Below, one piece after another: positions 9,586-20,100 of a stretch of DNA of 40,167 nt. The notes under the pieces were generated by a model. That model searched no databases. It was not told the DNA's origin and saw nothing but the letters and a program-made list of their open reading frames with translations. The stretch's first letter is position 1. Each line of letters begins with the position of its first letter. Position numbers and translations under genes: made by a program. The DNA is taken from the IMG/VR virus record IMGVR_UViG_3300013093_000100, positions 1 through 40,167 of that record, one strand, 5' to 3'. Source of the stretch: a virus.

Positions 9586-11281
9586 TAGGTCTTATCCAAC
9601 CACTTGATGTCAACGTCCAAAGATTAACTGTGCCGCCGCCATCGGGTTTAAGAACACGACAAACAGTACCGTTAACATGTTCTGTATTAGGAAAAACGTT
9701 AGTCAGAATAGTTCCTATTTGTGTATCACTTAATCCTGATGTAGGAATTGTTAACGCAAGTGGTATCCCTTTAAGTTGAGTAGATACAAAAGATACATTA
9801 GCTGCATCTGTTGCGGCTGGACTTACGTTCATTGCTAGATTTATAATCGGAGCAGAACTTACATTTACTGCTCCTGTTCCTTTTGGAACTATTGTTACAT
9901 TTCCATTTGAAGATGATGCATTGACATAGGAAATAGTATTGCTGGTAATTGTGATATAACCAGAAGTTAATGTTGATAAGTTACCAATACTGGTTAATCC
10001 AGGAGCACTACTGATACTAGAGCCTAATGCTGTAGCTGTAATAACAGCAGATCCGTTAATACTAAAAGATTTTCCTGCAGCTACATCAATACTTTCACTA
10101 CTAGTAAATGCCCCGCTATCAATAGTATTAGACCATAATATTGATTTATTTGTGGTACCGGCAATAATTAATCCAGCACCGTTAGCAGTATTATCGGACG
10201 GTGATTCCGTTTTTGCTAATGTAATTGTATAATCTTCAAGATTTACAGTAGCAGTATTATTGCTAGTTGTAGTACCATTAACTGTTAAATTACCTTCAAT
10301 AATAACACTTCCAGGGCGTGATGAATCGCCCGGTGTTCCTATATGTAATGTAGCTTGAGGGTTTGCATTGTATAATCCAACATGTCGAGTAGTCGAATTA
10401 ATAAACATCGACGGAATTGAAACTGGAGTTTCTAAATTAATTGTAAAATTTTCGCTAGCAGTTGCATTATTTTGTAAAGTAAACCCACCCGAATTAGTTA
10501 CTTCTACATTAAAATTAGCCGTAGGGCCAAGAATTAAAGGAGTTGCGTTTGCAATACTTAATGAACCACTGGCAGATATAATTCCTAAACTATTACCTGC
10601 AGATAATAATATATCTTCTGCTGTTTTCAAAGATCCATCAGATGCAACTAATGCGTTAGCTTCACTAGAAACTTGATTAAACACCATTCCAGATAATGTA
10701 CTAGAAGTAAATCCTTTATATATCTGTCCCGATATACCTGCAATAGTTGGACTAGCAAGTGTAAAAGCACCATCTTTATTAAAAACACCAATTAAAGTCT
10801 CTGCAACATATAAACATAACAAGGTATGAGAAATATTATTAGTATCTACAACTGTTAATGATTGAAAGCCAGTAAGACCTTGTTGTGCAGTATAAATTGG
10901 ACCAGCCAATATTGTGTTAGTACCATCGTTAAAAAATAATTGTTCTGTTAAATTGTTAATCCAAAAATCACCTGCAACTAGTACCGATGGTTGAGAATTC
11001 GCAACTTGTGCACTGCCTACAGAAATAAATCCATTCTGGGTAGTGTAAACGTTCAATTGCGATGTTGTGCTATTAAACCATAATTGCCCAGGAACAGGTT
11101 GCGTAGGTGCAACTGTGCCTGCAAAATTTTCTAACAGATAAACAAAATTTTCATTAAAGTATTGCCCATAACCTGTGGCATTTTTCCCCACCAATGTTAA
11201 ATTCGTTGCTGTTTGATCAATAGTTCCATCAGGAATTGAAACTAATTGAGTTCCGTCAAAAGAAGTAATAGTATAGCTCAT
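9581..11281 (-). CDS. Tail-fibre-like paralogue (566 aa) with a marine-phage repeat domain
   Basis: Residues 1-130 are the shared N-terminal module (PDGTI, LVGKNATGYG, NENFVYLLENFA, GQLWFN, GDFWINNLTEQLFF). Residues 144-210 correspond to the second shared module but lack its RFxGTAT end. From about residue 320 it has a block (GNLTVNGTTT, LEDYTITLAKTESPSDNTANGAGLII, ILWSN, AGKSFSINGSAVI) that I recognise from structural proteins of T4-like cyanophages. The last 70 residues (TDAANVSFVSTQLKGIPLAL to WTLTSSGWIRPI) have no tip domain that I know. Its ATG overlaps the stop of the 730-aa gene (TAATG), which implies translational coupling. The residues around WSN and AGKSFSINGS could form a beta-solenoid shaft. 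Role inferred: fibre or fibre adaptor. Confidence 0.83.
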   Translation of the reverse strand: MSYTITSFDGTQLVSIPDGTIDQTATNLTLVGKNATGYGQYFNENFVYLLENFAGTVAPTQPVPGQLWFNSTTSQLNVYTTQNGFISVGSAQVANSQPSVLVAGDFWINNLTEQLFFNDGTNTILAGPIYTAQQGLTGFQSLTVVDTNNISHTLLCLYVAETLIGVFNKDGAFTLASPTIAGISGQIYKGFTSSTLSGMVFNQVSSEANALVASDGSLKTAEDILLSAGNSLGIISASGSLSIANATPLILGPTANFNVEVTNSGGFTLQNNATASENFTINLETPVSIPSMFINSTTRHVGLYNANPQATLHIGTPGDSSRPGSVIIEGNLTVNGTTTSNNTATVNLEDYTITLAKTESPSDNTANGAGLIIAGTTNKSILWSNTIDSGAFTSSESIDVAAGKSFSINGSAVITATALGSSISSAPGLTSIGNLSTLTSGYITITSNTISYVNASSSNGNVTIVPKGTGAVNVSSAPIINLAMNVSPAATDAANVSFVSTQLKGIPLALTIPTSGLSDTQIGTILTNVFPNTEHVNGTVCRVLKPDGGGTVNLWTLTSSGWIRPI

Positions 11282-11284
11282 TAT
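11279..11284 (-). promoter_or_regulatory. TAATG stop/start overlap coupling two fibre genes
   Basis: On the minus strand the TAA stop of the 730-aa gene (11281-11283) shares its last A with the ATG of the 566-aa gene. No strong Shine-Dalgarno sequence is visible just upstream, only GGTG, so termination-reinitiation is the likely route and would tie the output of the two fibres together. Confidence 0.6.
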
Positions 11285-13473
11285 AGCACACCAGTAAAGA
11301 TTATGTAATTTATAGTCTGATAAGGATTCATAATTGTAACAGGTTGACTAGTTTGTGTTGCAATCACTCCTGAACTATTTGGTAATCCTTGCCCTTGACC
11401 TGAAGCATTTGTTGTAGTTAATCCAAGACCGCTATCGGCTGAATTATCAATTGCACTAGGATCAGGTAATCCTACAGCAAAATATTGTGTAGATCCTGTA
11501 TTCAAACTATGTCTGTGATCTGGCAAGTTGGCAATCTGTAGTGTAACCGTGTTAGTTCCTGAGCTTGCTCCGATGATATCACTACTAGGATCTGTTACTC
11601 GGCCAACTGCGCCGCCGCCTGCCGATATTTGTGTATTAGGATTACTTGATGCAGGAACAGTAAGATTATTGTTCATATTATCTGCACCTAATCCGAATCT
11701 TCCTCTTAAATCAGGTAATGCAAACGTGTTATTACCTTGTAACAATACTTGAGATTTATAATTAAAACCGATTGCAGTAAATAAAGACGAATATATTCCT
11801 TGAGGAACTTCACTACCATCGCAAAATAAGTATCCGGAAGGTGGCGTAGTTCCTGCATAAGGTAGTATAGTTCCCACAGGTATAGCATACATACCTGCAT
11901 CTTTAAGGAAACTAGCTTTAGTTTGTTTTAATAATGTACTATTTGTATTACCCGGACGATTAATAATTATTTCATCGGATCCATAAGTATCAGTTGCAGA
12001 TGTTTTATTATTAATAAAATCTGAACTTAATGATGTTGTAAAGGATACTGTACCAGTAGCTGTTTGTCCATTAAATGTAAATCCAGGACTAGTGACATCT
12101 CCAATCATATTAAATTGAGTTGAACTTGATAATTTTGCCGCGCCACCATTTACGTTACCAGATAATGATCCTGTAAAATTACCGTTAAATGTTCCGACAA
12201 AATTCTGAGCATAAATGTTTCTAAATTGCTGAGTAGCAGAACCAATATCATAAAGTTGATTAGCAGTTGTATCTGCACTATTTTGACCAGGCAATATAAC
12301 TGACCCAGCGGTCGGTGTTCCGGATACTAAATTATTAACAAATATTTTACCATAATTTGTTATGTTACCACCAAAATTACTGTTTAGTGATACGCTTAAT
12401 CCGCCTGTTGTTTTAATACTGCCAGTGCCAACACTTGTTGAATCAGTTGTTCCAAGAACATTAACTCCACCACTTGTAGTAGATGCAGTAATAACACCTT
12501 TAACATCTAAAATACTTGCAGGACTAAAATTATTAAGTCCAATTCCAACTTTTCCAGTTGGATCCATATAAACTACTGTACTTGCTGTACCTGCGTTAGT
12601 TAAACTAAAATTAACACTGCTTCCTGAATTAGTGCTGTTAAAAATAACTGCATTAGCATTTTTACCTATTGTAAAACTATTGTCACTACCAATTGTTAAT
12701 CCGATATTATTTTGAATTGTTAGTGGATAATTAGTTTTGCTTGCCTGGTCTGATCTTAAAAAATTGTTCGATGGAACAGCAACATTGTTAATTAACAAAG
12801 CGTCAGCTGATGTTGCTGTGCCCCAGAAACGACTTAAACTAGTTGTTGATGTAGAATCAATACTACTTAAATTTACACCTTCATTAATTGTTGTAAATCC
12901 TGCAATAGCAGTTTTAGGTGTAAATGTATCTTTACTTATAATACAAACTCTATAACCAGTTGATCCTGCTCCCGAAGAATACATAGACACTACAGAGTGA
13001 GAAATCGATGGGCTAGCATTATCTAAAATATCTTCGACAATAGGACCCGTCATTGCACCCTGGCTAAACTGTGGTCCGATTAGAATCCAAGAACTTCCTG
13101 AAAATAGATATAACTGACTGTTGGTAGTATCTACCCATAAATCTCCTGTTGTACTCGATTCAACGCTAGGAATATTTGACGCAGGCGCTTTTTTTAATGC
13201 ACCGGCTTCAACCCAGTTACTGCCGTCATATACTTTAAGTATACTAGCAAGATTATCATACCATAACTGACCTTGTACAGGATTAGATGGAGCAGTAGGA
13301 TTGGCAAAGTTTTCAAGAAGATGCAAAAAATCTCCAGCAATAACTGAACTGTAACCATTATAATTTTGTCCTACAAATGTAAGACTAGTTTGGTTATTCA
13401 AACTTTGATCTTGAACAGTAATTGGTGGTTTGCTAGGATTGGTTGATTCTGTATAATTTACTACATATGGCAT
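11281..13473 (-). CDS. Tail-fibre-like paralogue with a complete phage tail collar domain (730 aa)
   Basis: Residues 1-130 form the shared N-terminal module (LTFVGQNYNGY, HLLENFA, GQLWYD, GDLWVDTTNSQLYLFSG). Residues 147-230 form the second module ending RFWGTATSADAL. The C-terminal 205 residues (526-730) are a tail collar domain: IPVGTILPYAG, PSGYLFCDGSE, FALPDLRGRFGLGAD, LPDHRH at 650-655 and the terminal NPYQTINYIIFTGVL. Collar domains occur in T4 gp12-type short fibres and other adhesins; in gp12, paired His residues of the tip bind metal, so the HRH motif is a candidate metal site. Preceded by AAGGAGAG 5 bases before the ATG and separated by only 11 bases from the 202-aa gene. Best candidate here for a gp12-like receptor-binding protein. 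Confidence 0.88.
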   Translation of the reverse strand: MPYVVNYTESTNPSKPPITVQDQSLNNQTSLTFVGQNYNGYSSVIAGDFLHLLENFANPTAPSNPVQGQLWYDNLASILKVYDGSNWVEAGALKKAPASNIPSVESSTTGDLWVDTTNSQLYLFSGSSWILIGPQFSQGAMTGPIVEDILDNASPSISHSVVSMYSSGAGSTGYRVCIISKDTFTPKTAIAGFTTINEGVNLSSIDSTSTTSLSRFWGTATSADALLINNVAVPSNNFLRSDQASKTNYPLTIQNNIGLTIGSDNSFTIGKNANAVIFNSTNSGSSVNFSLTNAGTASTVVYMDPTGKVGIGLNNFSPASILDVKGVITASTTSGGVNVLGTTDSTSVGTGSIKTTGGLSVSLNSNFGGNITNYGKIFVNNLVSGTPTAGSVILPGQNSADTTANQLYDIGSATQQFRNIYAQNFVGTFNGNFTGSLSGNVNGGAAKLSSSTQFNMIGDVTSPGFTFNGQTATGTVSFTTSLSSDFINNKTSATDTYGSDEIIINRPGNTNSTLLKQTKASFLKDAGMYAIPVGTILPYAGTTPPSGYLFCDGSEVPQGIYSSLFTAIGFNYKSQVLLQGNNTFALPDLRGRFGLGADNMNNNLTVPASSNPNTQISAGGGAVGRVTDPSSDIIGASSGTNTVTLQIANLPDHRHSLNTGSTQYFAVGLPDPSAIDNSADSGLGLTTTNASGQGQGLPNSSGVIATQTSQPVTIMNPYQTINYIIFTGVL

Positions 13474-13484
13474 TTATTCTCTCC

Positions 13485-14093
13485 TTAAACTGACACTAGG
13501 CCAGTTAAACTTTGAATACGTACCGTGTAATCAATTTGAACTAAACGATTTAAGCTCTTTAATACAGGGTGAAAAATAACGTGTGTTAACAATAATGGTG
13601 TGCCATCTGCATTAAGGCTTTGTAATCCTAATTCATCAAACACATATGCAGTATCACCGTTTGCTGTAACATCATATGCTTCTTGGCCACTTGGCTCACC
13701 ATAATCAAGTAAACAGGTAACAAACACATCTGTATAGTTATTGCCAGTTGTATGGCGTGTTTCCATAAAATTTCTAGTAGGATCTAAATTAGTACTGGAA
13801 TTCTGATTTACTATTTTACTATAAGTTTGATTATACAAACTAGCATTAACACCCGATGTATTAGGTGTTAAGTAAGTAATAATTCCAGTAGGATCAATAC
13901 TAGTTCCGCCATTCCCAAAAGCCATATTGTAAATAAACCCTTGTCCGCTATTTGCAAGGCTGTTTGCTAATGCTACACTAATATTTTCATAATGAATAGC
14001 ATTACGTTTATTAATATAAACTTCTTTAGAAATTGGATCGTGAATCTTAATATGACCCTCGATATGAATTCCCGTTACGTCTTTAGTCTGCAT
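13485..14093 (-). CDS. Conserved T4-like virion structural protein, 202 aa, function unknown
   Basis: Residues 11-45 read like a conserved opening (EGHIKIHD, then KRNAIHYENISVALANSL), followed by FIYNMAFGNGG at 53-63 and a C-terminal block with YVFDELGLQSL and HVIFHPVLKSLNRLVQIDYTVRIQ. I recognise this pattern as an uncharacterised structural protein of T4-like marine phages, usually close to the fibre genes. There is no signal peptide, membrane segment or enzyme motif. It lies between the giant protein and the first fibre gene, so a connector between baseplate and fibres is a reasonable guess. An NATAAATA box lies 20 bases upstream, and AGAGAG precedes the ATG. Another possibility is a small wedge or fibre-attachment protein replacing T4 gp8 or gp9; sequence alone does not show this. 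Confidence 0.75.
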   Translation of the reverse strand: MQTKDVTGIHIEGHIKIHDPISKEVYINKRNAIHYENISVALANSLANSGQGFIYNMAFGNGGTSIDPTGIITYLTPNTSGVNASLYNQTYSKIVNQNSSTNLDPTRNFMETRHTTGNNYTDVFVTCLLDYGEPSGQEAYDVTANGDTAYVFDELGLQSLNADGTPLLLTHVIFHPVLKSLNRLVQIDYTVRIQSLTGLVSV

Positions 14094-14113
14094 AATAATC
14101 TCTCTTTATCTTA

Positions 14114-14121
14114 TATTTATC
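14114..14121 (-). promoter_or_regulatory. T4-type late promoter box (GATAAATA)
   Basis: The minus strand reads GATAAATA, 20 bases upstream of the ATG of the 202-aa gene, within the 36-base gap after the giant gene. It would start a unit containing the 202-, 730- and 566-aa genes. Confidence 0.65.
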
Positions 14122-14129
14122 AATGGATA

Positions 14130-17100
14130 TTAAGTGGTAGTTTTATAGCCAGAATACCAAATTCCCGGAACAGCTTTAATAAATTCTGCAATAATGCTAT
14201 TATCATACAAAATATTCACATTGCTATCCCATACTTGACCTGTTGTTGTTACAACTGTTACTTGTGTGCCTAGGGTCAATGGATTAGTTAACGTTATCAC
14301 AGGATTAACTTTATCAATACTAAAATCTGCTGAAAATTTAACATCGCCTGCAGGACTATACGGTGCGTTATTTACGTTAAACACGTAGTAATAAGGATCT
14401 AGTGCACCATCGTGCCATACTCCTTTCTTCAAACGTATATTTCCTACGAAGAAATGCCAATAACTACTATCTTCTGCAAATGTAGTTGAACTTGTATGAT
14501 CTTCAGTGCAACGATATGTATACTGTCCTACAATTACATTTGTGCCAGCAACATATGGTGTGTTAGGTAACCAAATACCAGAATTATCATAACCGCCTAC
14601 AAATATTTCCAACGCATTAACATCAGTTGGAACAAAATCAATTGTAACTGAATTACCGCCTAGTGATGTAATTGTCTGCGATGTTACTGTATCTTTGTAC
14701 GGAATAGTCTCACTTGCACCTATACCTTGTACATTAGTGCCAGCTTTATTCAAATTATAAATGCCTGTACCTAATGTACCTCTACGAAGTTGTCCTAATA
14801 CATTACCAACTTTTGTAAAGTATTCTATACGCTCTCCTCGGATTTCGACTACACCGGGTATATAATTATTATTTGTTAAATTTGGTATATCCAATTGACT
14901 TGCATCAACTACTGTAATTGTAGTATCATTCCAATGCAAATCTTGGGCTAATTTTGTTTGTTTATTAGCATTTAATCTCTTATAACTTACGCGATTTAAC
15001 ATGTCTTTGAATTGCATATATGCTATGCCAGACTGTAATATATTATTACCAAATGTTAGAATAGATATCTTATCTCCAGTTACTGGTGGTATTGCTAATT
15101 GAACCGTAATACGATCATCATTTAATTTATACTCAATAGTTGGCGTTAATAACGTATTATTCTTTATAACCCATACATAGTTTGTATCGATAACCGGTCT
15201 ATCCAGTGTTATTAACCCGCTTGTAATTTGTTTATATTCAAAGTATTTTATACTATTTGCTGCAGATGTGATAGTCGAGCCAACAGTTATCTCTGTTCTT
15301 TCAATATCTAAATATGTATGGTCGTATGAACTAATAACTTCTACAACATGAGTATTATCGTATGCTTGACTAAATGTTATTTGATTAGTTGTTGCATCGT
15401 AAGTATAACCATTTTCAGTTGTTATACTAATAATTAATTCATCTCCAACATATTTTTTATATACTAATTCATTAATAGTAACAGATATACCACTTAAATC
15501 TACTGTATAATCTTTTTGCACAGTTAGTATTACACCGTTAGCAATTACAACTATATTTGAAATAGGAATTGTAAATGGTTCTGCTCTTTCTGAATCAACT
15601 GAATAGACTAATTGATTATCTTCTATTGTAAAGTAACTGTTAATAGGTGCTGATAAAATTGTGTTGTCAACTCTTACAATTGTACTAGTCTCGTATGGCA
15701 AACTTACTCCTAACGGATAAGTTAAACTATAAGTAGTTCCACCGTTTGTAGAAATAGTTTGTGTACTTGTAACACTAAATGTTTTTTGATTGCCTGAAAC
15801 TATTATGTAATTAATTAAAGCATTGAACGATGGAGCTACAGAGAATCGAATACCGACTACATTTGCAGTTGCATATGTGCTATCAGTCTTAAACAATACC
15901 GGTGTCGACACAACACCGTCGACATATACCAACGATGTTAGAGTTGATTGCCATTCCGCTGTTGTGATAAACTCTGTTGTTGTTCCGTCACTAACAAAAT
16001 AATCTAAATCTAATAAATTGGCACCATTGAATCCAATACTATAAATTGTAATCTGTGTGCCAACTGCTGGAACTGAATTAAAAATAATAGATTTTAATCT
16101 ATAATCTATACTATAATCAGTACCGTACGTTTTAATTACTCCGTTTTCTTTTACAATAATAGCACGATTGCTATTTGGCTGTTGAGAAAGGATATACACA
16201 AATTTAGTACCATCGCCTATAAAGTTATCAACTTTAATTGCAGAACTACCAACATATGGTCTGTCAAATACTTTAATAGCAACAGCATCTACTACTTGTC
16301 CTGGTACAACTTCTTCCGGAGCTGGGCTTGTATTTTCAGTTACAAATCCGTCTCCATCAATATTAATATCATCGACAGCCAATCCCGTTGCTGTTGAATA
16401 AACTCCAGATGCATTTGCTGTTGTACCTCCAGATAAACTTGTATCATAATCAATATTAGATGGTATAGAACTTCCATCGCTAGTCGATTTACGAATAATA
16501 AATTGGTCGCCGTCGGATACCGTAAATCCATTTACACCAACTGGCAACGTAAATGTAAAAGGACTTGAACCAACAACTGGTGTTTCTATAATTGCATCAG
16601 GATTAGTAGGAGACCCAGACATTTCAGTATAATCAAGTGCATCTAATCTCACAGGATTTAGATATCCTGTTAAGTTTAATATTGTTCCTTCTGGTAAAGA
16701 AGACGTTAAGGTTGCTACACCTCCTGAAGATATGTTAACATCTATAGGCTGTATTAATGTTCTAGTAAAAGATACACTTGTGCCTAATGGCATATACGCA
16801 TAAACTATAGAGCTAATTTCAACTCTATAACTATCTATTATTTTTGTAACTGTAGTTCCATAAACAATAGTATCAGGCGTACTACAAGTTACAACATCAC
16901 CAAGATGTATATTTTCAGTGCTTGTTAATTTAAGTATATAACTACCTGCATAATTAAAATTAAACGCTAATGTTTCGCCGTTAGCAGGTGTACTATTAGG
17001 TGCGGCACTAAGTGTTAATGTGTTTCCATTCACAGATAATACTGTTTGATTGCCAGCAAATCCGTTACCAGTTACGGCCATGCCTGCTTGAATTCCAGTT

Positions 17101-20100
17101 GCATTATCAACAGTAAGTGTTGTAGAATAGCTGCCGGAAGATTGATACAATGCTGTCACTGAAGTTGTGTGAACAGTAGTAACTATAGTTGCTGTAACAG
17201 GCTCTGCAAAAATGCTATAATTAAAACTTAGTACATCATTATATGTGCCTGTGCTATTATCATAAGAATCTGTATGACTTTCAATATAATAAATGTTTAC
17301 GTTAGTGCCAGGTGTCCAGGTTGACGGAAATGCTATACCATTTACTGGAAATGTGTATGTCCCAGCAGCTACTGTAATATTATAGTCATCAAAATTAGAA
17401 TCAAAGTTATCCCATGACCCTGTAGAAAATGGTGCTGAGCCCCATCCGCTTGCTATATTAAATCCTAAACCGTTAACAACTACACCACCATAATCGATGC
17501 CAGTCATTAATTGTGCAAAATCTTTACCTAACATTCCAGAAGTCGGATTATAGTAATAATTAATTCTATCAATTGCATTTAATCTAGCAATGTCAATTAA
17601 GTATGTTACTACAATTGTTCCAGTAGGAGCAGATCCTGCTACAAAATTAAGATTTCCAGTATATTGTGTATACCCAGATATTTTCTTAGCGACCGTCGAT
17701 AATGTGTATAATTCCCTTAAAACTGGTATGCCATTAACTGTTACTTTAGATTGATTAACACGAATATCAGGAGCCCATGTCAAATTAAATTGTAATTGTT
17801 TTCCATTTCCAGTAAATGTCTGTACTTTTTGTAATTGTGTATTGTAAACAGAAGTAGTAATACGATCAAATGCTAATTCCACTGAGTTAGAACGAACAAC
17901 ACTATCGCCAATAATAGCAACAGCTCGCGCAGGTACTCCAATTGAATTTAGCCCGCCTTCTATAGTCACTGTTGGAGCCGACAAATATCCGCTACCTGGT
18001 GTCATCAATACAATACGATTAACAGATCCATTATAATAAAATACTTGTGCAGTTGCACCACTACCTGAATCGCTTGTTATAACTACCGTTGGCTCACTGA
18101 CATAGCCCGAACCGCCACTGACTAATATTAGTTCAGTTACACTAAATCCAACATTATCTAACCAGAATTTCCAAGGATATGTTTGAATAGCAGAATCGCC
18201 AGCAACAATTTTTCCATCAGATACTGTAGTCTGAATAAATGTTATTTTACCATTTTCGTAAATAGGCTGTAAATCAAAATCTGTAATCGGTAAAGATGCT
18301 GGATCTAAACTAGTATAATCATCAATGTATTCTCTAACTTTTGTTCGATACGGTTTAACTTCATTAACATAATCTTCAAAATTACTTAGATTATCAACAG
18401 GATACGTTACAGGTTGATTTAACGAACCGACATTATGTCTTGCTTTAACAAAACTAGTTTTGAATATCCAATCAACATAAATTTGTTCACTAAATGCATA
18501 TCTAACACTATCAAAGAATAAGTTTAAGTATGCTTGTACAAATGTAGTATTGCCTACAAAAATATTATTTTTAATAGTATTCAATATAATTCTTAATTCA
18601 ACACTAGAAGAATTATCATAACCAATGCCGTCAAAAATGTCAGAATCTAATCCTTCATTAGACCCTATCATTTCATATAATGAAGTGCTAAATTGTATAG
18701 TTCCGTTTTGTATTCCAACAATCTTATATGTTTGTGTCCAATCAACTGATGTTGAATTTGCATATTTTTCTAATAACAACCATCCTCCAGAATTGCCTGA
18801 AAGCACTTTTACAAGCTCGCCTATTGAAGGGGTTATAGAATTCAAATCAACAAATGTATTAACTAGATAATCTGCCGAAGTAAATTGACTGTACCCAGTT
18901 GCGTACCAATCTACATAACTCCAATATTTTCTAACATCATATGTTTGTGTTAATGTTCTATTCCATGAAGATGTAGTTGTATCGTACAAATATACACTCC
19001 AATTACCGTTTGCCTGACTATCGCTGTTCACTAATACTCTATAATTTGTTTGACCATATGTACTAATAAATGCTAAATCAGCATCAGTTGCTACTTCAAT
19101 ATTCCATAATCCTGACTCAAAGGTAGGTGGAGTATCATACGATTCTAAAGAAGATATATTATTTGAATATGCAATATCATATTGTATCATAAACTGATTA
19201 ACAGTTTCAATAACACATTTTAATGCTTCAAATCTATTAACAAACATGCTCTGACGTGGTCTATTTTCAACACCATACCAAAGTTTTGGAGGGAAAGATC
19301 TGTCCGGAACACTACGTCCATTAGAATCTACTCCGCATAAACTATCAATCCATTTCTGTTCGATTGCAGGAGGTAATGTTGTGTTTGGATCATTGCTAAT
19401 AATCTTCCATTGTGTATGAATATTCTGATCTGTTTTGTCAATGGTCCAGTATTCGATACTCAATACAACATTTGCGTCTACTAAGTAATTCGATGCATTA
19501 GTTAAACTAAACGAATTTGTGCCAGTGAGAGCAAGGTATGTATAATCTTGTCCGTGCGGATTTGCAATTAAACTAGCTACATCATTTGCAGACATGTGTC
19601 TTCCCGGAACATCAGGAATTATAACTTTATTTTTAACCCAGAAATAATATGTATATACTGTGGTATTAGTTGTTGTATTAATAAATGATGTTGTAGAATA
19701 TGCGGCATTTGAATACAAACTTTTGCCACTTATTCCTGCCGCTATGCCTGATGCAGTACCTGCTAATGTATCCCATTGAGTCGGTGTATATGATGTTTGA
19801 ACCCATTCGTAAATATCAATACTTGCACCTGTTGCCAATGTATTCCATGTGTTAGTTCTATAAACAACATCGCTATCATAACTATTTACAAACTTTGCAG
19901 TCGATAAATTCCACCACAATGTTCCCACTTGAGATGGTCCCCAACTATTACCTAAATCAACATTTACAGAAGAATTTCCTGTTGTATAAACCGCAGGGTC
20001 ATAATATGTTTTATATTTTATTTCTTCATCTGCTGGGCCTGGGATTTTTCCTTGTAACGGATCTACTACATCTAAATAAGTTACTAATGTTCCTAATGTT

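Noticed and set aside
6302-13473. Diversity-generating retroelement target in the fibre genes
   Set aside because: No reverse transcriptase, no template repeat and no C-type lectin ending seen in the window; the collar ends are different domains rather than variants of one.
13474-13484. Late box before the 730-aa gene
   Set aside because: AATAAATG overlaps the start codon itself, so it cannot place a leader and a ribosome site upstream of the ATG.
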